A stretch of DNA of 64,000 nt from Forficula auricularia (GCA_024734495.1 JALMQS010000225.1:12429573-12493572), one strand, 5' to 3'; counted from the first letter of the stretch, positions 33,129 to 43,989 are shown. Notes: a model not told the origin generated them from the sequence alone. Translations and numbers: made by a program.

Positions 33129-33930
33129 CAAGCTTGAGTTGTTTATCATAAAAGAATTTAGTCTTATTGATTTTAAGTCGATTTTTCCACGTTTTCAGTA
33201 GAGCTTGCCATTAATAGTCAAAACATCAAAAATGGAATGCAATAAGGTTATTCCTCTACTATTAGATAAGAATCGATCGTTATTTTTGATTTTAAGTCGA
33301 TTCCTCCATGTCTTCAGCAATGGTTACCAATAATAATCGAAGGGTCAAAAATCTAATGTAGAATTGTTATTCCTCAAGTATTAGATAAGAATCGATTGGT
33401 ATTTTTGATTTTAAGTCGATTCCTCCATGTCTTCACCAATGGCTACCAATAAAAACCGAAACGTCAAAAATCGAATGTAGAATGGTTATTCCTCGACTGT
33501 TAAATGAGAATCGATCATTATTTTTGAAATAAAGTCAACATCAGGCGCGGATCCAGACCTCTGATTTGGGGGGGGGGGGGGGCGGTCGCCGGTATATAAG
33601 ATCTACTTTTGATCTCGGAAGTGTGTCGCAGTCGAATTGTCCAAGCGGGGGGTGGGGGGGCGGCCAGAGACGCCCCCCCACATAGAACTTTATTTTCTTC
33701 AATTTTAAAATTTAATGTTATATAACAAAAAAAGATTAAATAAACATATAAAAATTGTTGATCTCCAATGCTTTGGGGGGGGGGCGGTCGCCCCCATCGC
33801 CCCTGGATTTGCGCATGGTTAACATGAACTGCAAATAGCAAGTGATATCTGATTAATAATGAAGGAATAAACATATTAATATTTCAAATGAATTTGGATA
33901 AAGTTTAGCAACGATCCGTTGCAGTTTATT
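33129..33930 (+). mobile_element. Helentron-like element, copy 6, 5'-truncated
   Basis: It begins at the turn-around point CAAGCTTGAGTTGTTTATC, contains reversed minisatellite units, and ends in TTTGGATAAAGTTTAGCAAC with the perfect hairpin and GCAGTTTATTT. It is the half that copy 3 lacks. A hAT MITE lies inside it. Confidence 0.7.
33542..33817. mobile_element. 276-bp hAT-like MITE
   Basis: The ends are CAGGCGCGGATCCAG and, reversed, CATGCGCAAATCCAG. Flanking GTCAACAT (33534-33541) and GTTAACAT (33818-33825) form an 8-bp duplication with one mismatch. The interior has G runs and GGGCGGTCGCC near both ends. CAG-starting termini plus 8-bp duplications fit hAT. Confidence 0.8.
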
Positions 33931-34002
33931 TAATTAAATAACAATTTTTGAGTTCGTCAATTAAATTGTCAAATTAATATTTGTGGGATTTAAAATTCAT
34001 TG

Positions 34003-34133
34003 TAATTAAGTACCTTGAGGACCACAAAAAAGGTCATATATAGTTTTTTGTAAAATTATATTTTAAAGTACTTTATTTTAGAATAAGATAGTACATTGGA
34101 TAAAGTTTAACAACGATCCGTTGGAGTTTATTT
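34003..34133 (+). mobile_element. Helentron-like element, copy 7, short
   Basis: It carries TAATTAAGTACCTTGAGGAC and AGTACTTTATTTTAGAATAAG from the element body, then TTGGATAAAGTTTAACAACG with a slightly mutated hairpin (AACAACGATCCGTTGGAGTTT). The minisatellite and the 5' part are deleted. Confidence 0.6.
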
Positions 34134-34535
34134 TTTTAATTTTTGTTTTTAAATGTACTTTAAAAAAATAGATAGTTTTTTTAAATCTGTGTTGCATTAT
34201 TAAATTCCTCTTCAACGATAATGTGGTTAGATCTCTTTTCTCTATGCTATTAAGAAATAAATGACATCTCAAAAATGTGACAGATAGGGCTGCCAACACA
34301 AAGTTAGTTTGCTAGTTTAGTTATTTTATTGTTTGGCAAGCTAGGTTGGCTAAACCCATTTTGTTTTAGTATTTCGTGAATTTTCCAATTTTCCGGGCAA
34401 CTTTTCCAATTTTTTTTACGTATTAACCTGAATTGGACTATTACGAACATTTAAAAAAAAAATTAGCCAAATCGGTCCAGGCATTTGAGAGATCCGCGCT
34501 TACAAAGAAAAAGAAATTCATTTTTATTATATAGA

Positions 34536-35255
34536 TTGTATACTAGTTACATCGATGGTTAAGTCCTTTATCAAAATATAGTTGGCTGACACAATCTTAA
34601 CTAGACATTTTTGATGATATATGTAGGTCCCTAAGAGTTGAAATTTTATTTAAATCACATATAATTAATTATAATTTCTTATTGAACACGAATAATTAAT
34701 ACAATATAATCGATCGGCTTATTATGCGATCGTTCTTAAGTATGAGGACCCACTCCGATTTTAGAAAGGAGTATATTCCAGTCCCTATGTCGGATTGAGC
34801 ATTACATGTTTTTATAAACCATAAACTGAAAAATATTGACAAATCAAAAATAATAATTAATTTATGATGTAATTATTAACAATTAATTCACAAATCAAGA
34901 AAATAAAAAAATATTTTGAAAGAGTTGAATTTTTCGTAGGATTCAATTGAATTATGGAGTGTGAGATACCCCTGTAAAAACCTTTTTAAGTAGGCTTAAT
35001 GTTTTAATAGATTTTTCTCTGGAAATTGATGGTATGAGAGAGCCTCAAAGTGCTTATTTTTAGGTGATTTTTGTACTTCTGGTCTTATGGAAATAGCTTA
35101 ATTTAAAATTATGAAAAAATTCCACGATTTCTCTCATTACCTCCTTATTAAAGCCAATCTCATTATTTTGGAAGATATATCATTTGCCGGCTTCTTGGCG
35201 AGCCGAAATATTGAATTCATGGGGCGACGGGTTTCATTCAGCTAGTAATATACTA
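34536..35255. other. AT-rich stretch, nothing recognised
   Basis: No features supported. Confidence 0.4.
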
Positions 35256-35257
35256 TA

Positions 35258-36234
35258 AGGAGGAGTTGAAAAATAAGTTCTCACCTGTCGACTGTGGTCA
35301 GAGTTCTGTATGAGGGTCAAAAAATAGAATGAGACATTGAAGATATGACATACCTTTATTTTATTATTCTCGTACGAGTACGTTGAGACATTTGTCATAT
35401 CGCTTGATAAGCTTCAAAAAGTCCTCCAAGAAAAATTCAGGGCTTTGCATATGGAAGAAGCGTTGAACGGCTATGGGCGAAAGGCGACACAGCAGGAAAA
35501 CGCGCAAGTCACCGATACACCATTGGGTAGAGGTCGCTGCAAATCAAGCAGATGGCGCTGTTGCAGTGCGTGGGTCCACCATTTCACGCCAGAATCGAAG
35601 GCCGCATCTATGGAGTGGAAACATCCGTCATCACCTGTCCGAAAGAAGTTCAAGACAACTCCCTCTGCAGGTAAAGTGCTCCTCACAGTTTTCTGGGACG
35701 CCCAAGGAGTTTTGTTGCTGGACTTTTTGGAGGTTGGAACCATCAATGCTACGCGCTACTGTGACACCCTGTCGAAATTGAAAGAGGCGATTCGGAAAAA
35801 GCGGCCTGGCCTTCTCACATCTGGCGTTCTGCTGTTGGATGACAATGCCAGACCACATTCGGCGAGGGCAACGCAAAACCATATTGCAACTCTTGGTTGG
35901 GAGCGCCTACACCATCCGCCATACAGTCCTGATCTCGCACCAAGCGACTTCCATCTGTTTCCGGCTTTGAAGACAAATCTCGGGGAAGGCGCTTTGGAAG
36001 CAATACGGAAGTGAAACAAGCCGTTCAACGCTTCTTCCGTATGCAAAGCCCTGATTTTTCCTGGAGGGCTTTTTGAAGCTTATTAAGCGATATGACAAAT
36101 GTCTCAATGTACTTGGTACCTATGTGGAAAAATAAAGGTTTGTTATATCTTTAATGTCTCATTCTATTTTTTGACTTTCATACACAACTCTGACCACAGT
36201 CGACAGGGGAAACTTATTTTTCAACTCCTCCTCG
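35258..36234 (+). mobile_element. Rearranged mariner with ends made from its own 3' region
   Basis: The element has inverted repeats of about 210 bp (GAGGAGTTGAAAAATAAGTT, GTCGACTGTGGTCAGAGTT and beyond) and TA at both flanks. The inner part of the right repeat encodes the transposase C-terminus (KQAVQRFFRMQSPDF, then LIKRYDKCLNVLGTYVEK after a one-base shift). The left repeat is the same sequence inverted. The normal 5' end and the DNA-binding part of the gene have therefore been replaced by an inverted copy of the 3' end. Confidence 0.85.
35560..36150 (+). pseudogene. Mariner transposase catalytic and C-terminal part
   Basis: From about 35560 the plus strand encodes WVHHFTPESKAASMEWKHPS, KKFKTTPSAGKVLLTVFWDA, INATRYCDTL, LLDDNARPHSA with the second catalytic Asp, and PPYSPDLAPSDFHLFPALK with the third Asp at the D34D spacing. 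The first Asp should lie in GDE.WVHH, but the residues here are CCSAWVHH, so it is lost. A stop after EAIRK (36014) and a missing base near 36055 break the C-terminus. The Met near 35445 is in the inverted 3' copy and is not a true start. Inactive. Confidence 0.85.
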
Positions 36235-36965
36235 TATATTAGGTAGGGAACCCTTGCCTGACTGCACTTTTCCGGCTTTTCTCATTGATTAAATAAATCA
36301 CTACTCGTAAGAATTAGTAGGCTACATTATTTGAATAGAATGAATATAAATGTTCAATAATCGAATATCATATATATGTATAATATACTGTATAGGAATA
36401 TATTCACAAAAATGTCTTAATTAACTTATCTATTTAAAGGGAGCGAATAAAATTTTCCCCTGAAATCCACTAAAATATTGAGATAATGAAACTATTTAAT
36501 TATTTAGGGCTTGCTGTTTCCTTTCTAATTAAAGAATTCTCGTACGGATACATTTTCTCGTCGATACTTTCGACGTAGAGTCTGATTTGGTTTTGTGGGC
36601 TGGAGTCGGACGGACAAAAGAGTTGGTGGCATCGATTGTTTCTGTCTCTTGAGATTCAATTCCAGTGTCGTATTTCTGAGTACATGACTCTGTGCCTCGT
36701 GATCGTACGGTACAGCAGAAGCTTAAAGTTACTGAGAGGGTACCACTTTTTCTATATATAAGAGTAGACTAGGCCATATTTATCGTTAAAAAAAGAAAAG
36801 TAAATCTCAAGCACTAAATTCTTGTATTATGAAAGAAATATTGAATTATTGGCTCTTTTTATATTTGTTTTTTTATCTGAATAGTGAGTTCCAAACTTTG
36901 ACTTAACCCTATATTGCTTCTCTTATCTCTATAAATATAGTTATTATTATTATTATTATTTTTTA
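36235..36965. other. AT-rich stretch, nothing recognised
   Basis: No features supported. Confidence 0.4.
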
Positions 36966-37279
36966 TTGAAAATAATGGAAGGAAGCCCGGGGTAGTGAGG
37001 AAAGAAAAAATTAACATATATCAAATAAGGTGTAATTTATTGGAATCCTTCCTCCTTTCCTTTCAAACCGACGTTTCGGAGGACTTCTTCCCTCCTTCTT
37101 CAGGGTTTCAAGGGGTCAAACCACCGAAACGTCGGTTTGAAAGGAAAGGAGGAAGGAATCCAATAAATTACACCTTATTTGGATATGTGTTAATTTTTTT
37201 CTTCTCACTACCCTGGGCTGCCTTCCATTACTTTCAATTAAAAGTTCTACCAGTCCGTCTCTCTCCAGAGAAAATTTAG
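36966..37279. mobile_element. Short hammerhead-bearing palindromic unit
   Basis: It is the same family as 6521-7104 (GGTGTAATTTATTGGAATCC, GGCTGCCTTCCATTAC, ACCAGTCCGTCTCTCTCC) with most of the centre deleted. The left arm keeps a complete hammerhead. The right arm starts inside it (CACCGAAACGTCGGTTT at 37126-37142) and lacks the first box. Confidence 0.75.
37065..37108 (-). ncRNA. Hammerhead ribozyme-like motif
   Basis: The minus strand reads AAACC, CTGAAGA, stem II AGGAGG...CCTCC, GAA, ACGT, C, GGTTT. Stem I is five pairs and stem II at least five. This is one of the best-formed copies. Confidence 0.75.
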
Positions 37280-37404
37280 TGCAAAAAAAAAAATTGTTTT
37301 GACGATATATTCCTAATTCGCATGGTCATTTCCACAATTAAATCATTAGAACAAATACTTGATAACTTTTAAGGAGTTAGGTGTTGGTTCTAGGTGAAAC
37401 ATTT

Positions 37405-37622
37405 TAATATAATAATAAAGCTTGAGCAAGATGCGAGGTAGGTTTTCACAAAAAAAAAACAAAACAAAATTGAGTTTTAAATTCGATATATTTCGGGGGT
37501 GAGCCCATCATCAGGAGTCAAAGAAAACTGAACGAAATATATCGAATTCATAACTCAATTTTTTTTTTTTTATTTCTTTTTTGTGAAACCTACCTTGCAT
37601 CTTGCTCAAGTTTTATTATTAC
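37405..37622. mobile_element. Short hammerhead-bearing palindromic unit, second type
   Basis: The arms share ATAATAAAGCTTGAGCAAGATG-like and GGTAGGTTTTCAC segments. The left arm has an AUAUAU-type hammerhead. The right arm keeps only CGAAATATATCGAATTC after a deletion. Confidence 0.65.
37479..37519 (-). ncRNA. Hammerhead-like motif with weak stem I
   Basis: The minus strand reads GACTC, CTGATGA, stem II TGGG...CCCC, GAA, ATATAT, C, GAATTT. Both boxes are intact, but only three of the first four stem I positions pair, so activity is less likely than at the other sites. Confidence 0.5.
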
Positions 37623-38049
37623 AAATACTTGATATTTTAGGAGGAATAGTGGCTTTTGCTTCGTCGGTTTTTTCTTTTCCTTTTATTATATTATATCCTT
37701 ATGTATTATAAAGACTAGATTTAATGAGCCATAGTATCTTCATTCCTATATGAACCAAAATTCGACAATATATTATTTTCCATTCAGGACATTTGAATAT
37801 TCTTCCAATTCTTTTTATCTTGCAAAGTCTTGATTTATAAGTTCCACATCTTAGAAAAGCACTTTCTTGCATCTTTATGTAAATTTTCCAATCTTGGACC
37901 TAGTCCTATCTAGCTTCTCAAGTGTTTCAAATAAATTTAAAATTCAACTGTCAAACCGAAAATCCACTTGATCAATCAAAAATGTTAAATTTTTTTACTA
38001 AAATATAGATGACAATTAAAAAAAACTACTTTAATTTTTAATGTTTATT

Positions 38050-38535
38050 ATTATACACAGGGCATCAAACCGGGAAAAAATCAGTTTTTGGTTAACCGAA
38101 ATCGAGAACGAAAAAAATATTGGTTTTGTTCCCAAAACCGGTTTCTGAAAAAGAAAAACCGGCTAAAAACCGGTTTTATGAGATTTATATGTTTGGATGA
38201 AATTTAAGAAAAAAAAATGCACAAAATAAACATTTTTTTATTTAAAATTTAAACAAAAATAATAACATGAAAAAAATTATGGTATTGGTTTTATAATCAC
38301 AGACAAAATTATCAAACATAAAGAACAAGGAATAACCCTTAAATCTATACTAACATATTAGGATAACAAAGCTCAGTGGCCAATGGCAGATCTGGGCTGA
38401 CTTGCAACTTAGGAGGTATACAAAATAGAATTAATTTACTTACTTTAATAATAACATGAAAAAAAGTAATTATGGTATTGGTATTATAATCACAGACAAA
38501 ATTATCAAACATAAAGAACATAGGAATACGATAAC
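38050..38535. repeat. CAGGGCATCAAACCGG start and a direct duplication
   Basis: CAGGGCATCAAACCGGG at 38058 looks like a hAT terminus and is followed by repeated AACCGGTTTT. ATTATAATCACAGACAAAATTATCAAACATAAAGAAC-type sequence is present at about 38290 and again at about 38485, a direct duplication with a spacing near 190 bases. No matching right terminus was proven. Confidence 0.4.
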
Positions 38536-38539
38536 TCAC

Positions 38540-38820
38540 TTCGCGCGATATCTACAGCCTCCAGAGCCTCAAGATGTAGTCTTAACGTAGTGTAATGCGG
38601 GCTCATATTACGAAATATTATCAAAATTACAAAAATATTATTCAGTTTTAAATTTTAAACTATTGATTTTTAAATTTTAGATTTTGCTTTTTAAAATAAT
38701 TGAATGAAATTTTTGTAATTTTGATAATATTTTCGTAATATGAAGGCCTCGCGTTACTCTACGTTAAGAGTACACTCTTGAGGCTCTGGAGAACTGTAGG
38801 TATCGCGCGGAAGTGAGGAC
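38540..38820. repeat. Foldback repeat, GCGCGATATCTACAG arms
   Basis: The left arm CGCGCGATATCTACAGCCTC, GAGCCTCAAGA and TTAACGTAG is inverted at 38735-38815. The centre contains inverted ATTTTGATAATATTT. No coding sequence. Downstream CACTGCCGACCCCTG (38878-38892) resembles a hAT right end. Confidence 0.6.
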
Positions 38821-39477
38821 GACATGGGGTGGGTGTGGAGGCGGAGCTTTTCGAAAATCAGCTCGATCGTGCACGGTCACTGCCGACCCCTGCGTTAAAT
38901 TAAAGACTTTAATAATATCGGATCACACACAGGACACAAAAAACGATTTATCCTCGCTTAGTCTATAGACTAATACGACTAATAAGACGAATAAGACCGC
39001 TTACGCGACGCCGGTCAATTGAAAAACTATTTCGGCTCTTCGCTCGTGCAATGTTCGAAAAAATTCGGATTCGCTGCATGACTAGGTATATAAATACTAC
39101 AACGACATAATCAGTTTTTATACATTTCTTATTTCTGAGAAACTCTTTTTAGATAGATTAGATTAGAGAAACTGTTTTTACTTCGTATCTTAATGAAAAC
39201 AAACCGATTGTATTTTTGCCCAGTAAACAACTTGTAACGATTTGGCCGCCTCTTAATTTCGGCCGCCTGCGTGCGGTGCACGCAATGAACGCCGTCAGGC
39301 ACGGCCCTGGATGGATGCATCAATAATAATATTAATAAGAATATTGAGGAAAACAAAAAGTCTTTGACATCTGTAATACATCAATTAATTGAAATCAATT
39401 TGTATCCTAACAGAGAAATTATCATAACATGAATTAAAAATCACCTGAAAAGGCAAATTTTTATATCACGAACTACA

Positions 39478-40510
39478 GAAGTTTCCTGTATTTGATTCGA
39501 ATCGAATGCAGATGATTTTTGTTAAATATTATTAACTGAAAATAATATCCGAATTTATATATTTCTAACTTGAAATAGTGAATTTAATTTTCTCATTAAT
39601 ATATCAAAGAATAATTAACACATTAACGAGAATTATTTTTGATCGCGCCTTTTAAACAAGATAAACGAGCCGTCAGGCTAATTGACGATTCTACCCTCAC
39701 CGACTCCCTCGACTCGCTGGCTCATCGAAGAAATGTCTCTGCCCTTTCCCTTTTCTATAGATACTATCACGGCAGGTGCTCTGATGAGATAAAATCAATA
39801 ATTCCCCCCAAAGCATGCTTTGCACGTAGCACGCGTTTTGCCGACTCCCAATACTCTTTCGCGGTCAAATTGGAAAAGTGCCGGACCACTTCATTCGCCA
39901 ATACGTATATCCCCATGACTTCAAGGAACTGGAACTCTTCTCCCAGCCTCCATCTTTCCCAGCACTTATAATCTTCAAACCTTCAAAACCCGAGTGCATA
40001 GACACCTACGTCTCCACCCTCTCACTTAATCAACTTTCCCTTCTCTTCGGTAATGCAAGGGTCTTTCGAGATCCATAGGAGCTGCATCTTTGCTGGTGCA
40101 CCCCTTCTTGCATTCGATTGCATTAAAAAAAATATATATATCGCGAGACTACTGCTGGTTGAAGCTATTGGAGTCTGCTGAGTCTTAAGTCTGAACCAAG
40201 AGAGATTATATCCAAATGGATTACATCTTTTTCATTCTCTCTTGGTCCAGATTTAAGACTCAGCAGACTCAATAGCTTCAACCAGCAGTAGTCTCGCGAT
40301 ATATATCTTGTTTAAAAAGCGCGATCAAAAACAATTCTCGTTAATGTGTTAATTATTCTTTGATATATTAATGAGAAAATTAACTTCACTATTTCAAGTT
40401 AGAAATATATAAATTCGGATATTATTTTCACTTAATAATATTTGACAAAAATCATCTGCATTCGATTCGCGATCGAATCAAATACAGGAAACTTATGATT
40501 AATTAATGGC
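39478..40510. repeat. Large foldback repeat interrupted by a LINE
   Basis: The left arm (GTTTCCTGTATTTGATTCGA to TTTTAAACAAGAT) and right arm (ATCTTGTTTAAAAAGCGCG to GAAACTTATGATTAATTAAT) are inverted copies. An inner palindrome CGCGAGACTACTGCTGGTTG with CTCTCTTGGTCCAGA meets near 40225. A LINE end sits in the left arm at 39660-40128. Related sequence follows at 40511-40830 and at 59820-60870. Confidence 0.75.
39660..40128 (+). pseudogene. Jockey-like LINE ORF2 C-terminus and 3' end
   Basis: The plus strand encodes KRAVRLIDDSTLTDSLDSLA, HRRNVSALSLFYRYYHGRCS, DEIKSIIPPKACFARSTRFA, KLEKCRTTSFANTYIPMTSR. After a frameshift near 39940 the final FK..HR.L region follows, then a 3' UTR (GCAAGGGTCTTTCGAGATCC, CACCCCTTCTTGCATTCG) and a short A run. 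It is the longest copy of a LINE family that also left 3' scraps at 5.3, 10.0, 11.7, 45.9 and 50.9 kb. Confidence 0.85.
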
Positions 40511-40832
40511 AAACACCTAACACACATGTTAACAGATCGGGCGCTCTGGACTGGGAGATTGAATATATAACATCTTAGATTTCAAATTTATTTGGTGGTC
40601 CATATCAGTGTTTGATATAAAAAGTGTCATGAGGGCCAATCGCGAAATTATGCTGGATTATAGCCAAATGGATCATATCTTTTTCATTCTCTCTTGGTCC
40701 AGACTTAAGACTCAGCAGACTCCAATAGCTTCAACCAGCAGTAGTCTCGCGATATATATATCTTGTTTAAAAGGCGCGATCAAAAATCATTCTCCTTAAT
40801 GTGTTAATTATTCTTTGATATATTAATGGGAA
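40511..40832. repeat. Second arm of the same foldback family
   Basis: It contains AACACACATGTTAACAGATC, TTTGATATAAAAAGTGTCATGAGGG and CTCTCTTGGTCCAGACTTAAG, ending in the TTGTTTAAAAGGCGCGATC arm. The mirror image of this order occurs at 59820-60190. Confidence 0.65.
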
Positions 40833-40940
40833 AAATGAACTACAGAACGTTCGTTAAAGAGTCTGGTATTTACTCAAAGCCTTGTCATAAATTGTATTAC
40901 ACGATGCATCTTTGATTAGATTACATAAATTACAAATGTA

Positions 40941-41645
40941 TGTAGAAGGGGCGGGTTTCACCCCCTTCGCTCATAGATGTGAAATAACACACTTATTTAT
41001 TCTTTATATACATATTTATTAACAAAAAGGGGGGGTAATACATTTTCGTGTCTAGGGGTCATCGTTAAACGTCATAATACACATCGTTAATTAATACATC
41101 GTTTTGGTTACAACCATCTTTAAGCAAAGCCCGTATTCAACTGTAAACTATAAACTAAACAAATCGACAAACTGCACTTAACTTATATCTAAATCAAGGC
41201 GATATTAGGCGGGCTCTCATTGGCTCACAGAGCTCAAGCGTCTCAGTCTCTTTTCGCGTAAATATTTCGTGAACGTGCCAACATCTGTCATTCTTGCTCC
41301 GACCTCCGAACAAAGAACATCTCTATGGGAAATTGCTCTCCCAGGCGACCCAACGCCTGCAAGAGCCTTATCCTGGTAACAAGATGCGCTTTCGCAGATA
41401 TTAGCTTTGAATTCACTAGCAAGGCGGTCCTATTTTAAAGTAAGTGGATTTTTCATTATTTCATTGGCGAACACATATATATTGAGACATCATTCTTATT
41501 TTTAAAAAGCATTTGAACAATTGTTCTTTTCAGAACTAACCTTATTATTTTAAAAAAGCATTTTCATCAATAGTCTTTTTAAAGACTAACTCTGTTTCAA
41601 TATACTGTATGTGTTTGCAAATTCTTTTAATTTTAACTTCCTACA
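40941..41645 (-). mobile_element. Solo LTR (minus orientation)
   Basis: On the minus strand it begins TGTAGGAAGTTAA and ends CGCCCCTTCTACA, with TGTA on both flanks (40937-40940 and 41646-41649). The end half (GATGACCCCTAGACACGAAA, TATTACCCCCCC, AATAAATAAGTGTGTTATTT, GTGAAACCCGCCCC) is shared with the element at 60270-60772. AATAAA lies about 45-60 bases before the end, as expected for a polyadenylation signal. TG...CA ends, a 4-bp duplication and no internal region fit a solo LTR; gypsy and Bel/Pao are not separable. Confidence 0.75.
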
Positions 41646-41649
41646 TGTA

Positions 41650-42323
41650 TATGACGATTTTCTCCCCACTTCACATATTATAAACGTTTAAATATGTGTG
41701 TGTGTGTGTGTGTGTGTGTGTTGATTAAAATAGAATTGAATTAGAATTTTCGGGCGTCCATTCCAACTCTTGATGTCAATGCTTAATCAAATGTTAATTA
41801 AATCTCTTTATCTTTTTCTCTCTCCCTCCTGCCTGACATTTGACATAAATTTAGTTAGAATGTTGTCGATGATGATTCTCTCTCATCACTCACTTACAAG
41901 TTCAGTTGCATTGTTCTGATGTTGTTCTTGATGTTCTAAAAATGGATATTATTTCTTTTTCTTCTTTTTATAATTGTTTCTATTTTTGAGAACAAAAAAA
42001 CTATTACAAGGATCAATTAGGGACGGTTTAATTATAAATTACATTTTTCTTTTTCACTTTATTAATTTCAAATTTAGATATTGGTTCATTATAATTGCTT
42101 ATATTTTTGATGACCCAGAGCTTCTTAGTTAATAATATCATTTCTTTTCTGTATATGATTGATTTACTAAAAACATCCATGGCGTAAATTAGTGACGTAG
42201 ACAGTTTTTTGCTCTGTGGGGACCATCTACTTAACATTCGTTTCGTCAATTCGCTATTAGCTATTATCATTTAAAGAGCAATAAAAATTATTTTTATTTT
42301 TATTTTAACTAATAACAAATAAA
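41650..42323. other. Unassigned, with a TG microsatellite
   Basis: A (TG)n run lies at 41696-41721. Nothing else was recognised. Confidence 0.5.
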
Positions 42324-42325
42324 TA

Positions 42326-43593
42326 TAAGGTTGGCAACTAAGTAATAGTATTCACTCATAGATGGCTTCAGTTGAATTTTTAGGTTTGCTGGCATAGTCC
42401 AAATGTAAAACACATTTGTTATTTGATAGTTGGCAATTCAGCTGTCAATCAGTAAAAAGTTTTTTGATCGGTTGCGTAGTTTTCGTTTGGCGTTCGTTGA
42501 AAAATGGAAAATCAAAAAGGAACATTTTCGTCATATTTTGCTTTTTATTTCCGCAAAGGGAATAACGCATCGCAAGCTCACAAAAAGTTATGTGCTATTT
42601 ATGGCGACGAAGCCTTAAAAGAACGGCAGTGTCAAAATTGGTTTGCCAAATTTCGTTCTGGTGATTTTTCACCAAAGATGAAAAACGCTCTGGTCGTCCA
42701 GTTGAAGTTGATGACGACCTAATCAAAGCAATAATCGATTCGATCACAGTACAACACGTGAGATTGCAGAGAAGCTTCGTGTATCACATACATGCATTGA
42801 AAATCACTTAAAACAACTTGGCTATGTTCAAAAACTCGATACATGGGTTCCTCACGAACTGAAAGAAATGCATTTAACGAAAACGCATTAACATCTAGGC
42901 GATTTGCTAAAGAAACGTAATGAAATGATCCATTTTTAAAACGACTGATAACTGGCGATGAAAAATGGGTTGTTTACAACAATATCAAGCGGAAAAGATC
43001 GTGGAGCAGGCCAGGTGAACCAGCTCAAACAACATCAAAGCTGGTATTCATCAAAAGAAGGTTTTGTTATCAGTTTGGTGGGATTACAAAGGAATTGTCT
43101 ACTTTGAACTCTTACCACCCAACCGAACGGTCAATTCTGGTTGTCTTAGCATTGAATAACTAACGAAATGCGAAACAATGCAGTTGAAGAAAAGCGGCCG
43201 AATTGACAAATCGAAAAGGTGTTGTATTCCATCATGACAATGCAAGGCCACACACACTTTGGTCACTGGCAAAAATTATTGGAGCTTGGTTGGGATGTTT
43301 CGCCACATCCACCATAGTCCTGACCTTGCACCATCTGATTACTTTTATTGATCTTTACAAACCCTTGAATGGTAAAAATCAATAATGATGATGATGTCAA
43401 ATTGTACCTGATCCAGTTTTTTGCTAATAAAAACCAGAAGTTTTATGAACGTGGATTATGATGCTGCCCAGCAAAGATAAAAGGTCATTGATCAAAATGG
43501 GCAATACATTACAGAATAAAGTTATTTAGTTCCATGAAAGAATTGTCTTTGATTTTCTAAACAAAATCCGCAATTACTTAGTTGCCAATCCAA
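42326..43593 (+). mobile_element. Complete but inactive mariner (irritans-type)
   Basis: The ends TAAGGTTGGCAACTAAGTAA and, reversed, TTGGATTGGCAACTAAGTAA are flanked by TA (42324-42325 and 43594-43595). The 1268-bp length is typical of mariner. The terminal sequence resembles irritans-subfamily elements. The transposase inside is frameshifted. Confidence 0.9.
42504..43386 (+). pseudogene. Mariner transposase, frameshifted
   Basis: It starts MENQKGTFSSYFAFYFRKGN with the helix-turn-helix parts AHKKLCAIYGDEALKERQCQ and NWFAKFRSGDF. After shifts it continues with IAEKLRVSHTCIENHLKQLG, YVQKLDTWVPHELKE, LITGDEKWVVYNNIKRKRSW (first catalytic Asp), LLSVWWDYKGIVYFELLPPN, HHDNARPHT (second Asp, about 43233) and SPDLAPSDYFY (third Asp, 34 residues on). 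At least four frameshifts or stops disrupt it: near 42680, 42740, 42890 and 43290. All three Asp codons survive, but the frame does not. Confidence 0.9.
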
Positions 43594-43739
43594 TATTATG
43601 GTTTCACACCACTATCAATGGGGTAAATAGATATTTTGGGCCCTTAGCAAATTTTAATTGCCAATTCCTCTAGCAAATGAAAATAAATTTGAGCTCACCA
43701 CATATTTTATTTATTATTTTTATTATTTTAGGAAAAATA

Positions 43740-43855
43740 CTAGTTTGCCTCGGCGGCCCTCTTTCTAACCATAGGCTCGTCCCCTGGATCCCCACCCACC
43801 CCAATGTACAGACAAACCTCGGCGGCCCCCGCTGCAGCTGGTATAGATAATTTCA
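43740..43855. repeat. GC-rich degenerate repeat
   Basis: CCTCGGCGGCCCTC near 43747 and CCTCGGCGGCCCCCGC near 43818 form a direct repeat. CCAATGTACAGACAAAC is shared with the 1166-1187 region of the CTAGCT-type repeat. Type unknown. Confidence 0.35.
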
Positions 43856-43899
43856 TTTAAATTAGTAACCATGATGACCCCTGGACCCTTTGTTTATAT

Positions 43900-43941
43900 A
43901 AACTCTGAAGAAAGAGGCAAGAGCCCCTGAAACGTCAGTTT
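43900..43941 (+). ncRNA. Isolated hammerhead ribozyme-like motif
   Basis: The order is AAACT, CTGAAGA, stem II AGAGGC-AAGA-GCCCCT, GAA, ACGT, C, AGTTT. Stem I is five perfect pairs with a sequence different from the other families. No opposing arm was found nearby, so this copy is not palindromic. Surrounding repeat sequence may run from about 43856 to 43985. Confidence 0.75.
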
Positions 43942-43989
43942 TTAAAAAGGTGAAAATGATTATCCATTAAATGATTTTATTCCAAATTT

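Larger units (their letters stand above)
32876..34535 (+). repeat. CTAGCT...TATATAGAT interspersed repeat with two insertions
   Basis: It starts CTAGCTTGCCAAGGCCCGCC with a GC-rich head and ends GATCCGCGCTTACAAAGAAA...TTATTATATAGAT. Removing the Helentron-like copies at 33129-33930 and 34003-34133 leaves roughly 720 bases, close to the 700-base repeat at 515-1215. The type is unknown. Confidence 0.45.

Noticed and set aside
35445..35560. Start of the mariner transposase at the first Met
   Set aside because: The first codons derive from the inverted 3' end of the element, not from the transposase N-terminus.
39245..39315. hAT right terminus (GCACGGCCCTG)
   Set aside because: The end motif is suggestive, but no matching left terminus or duplication could be found.
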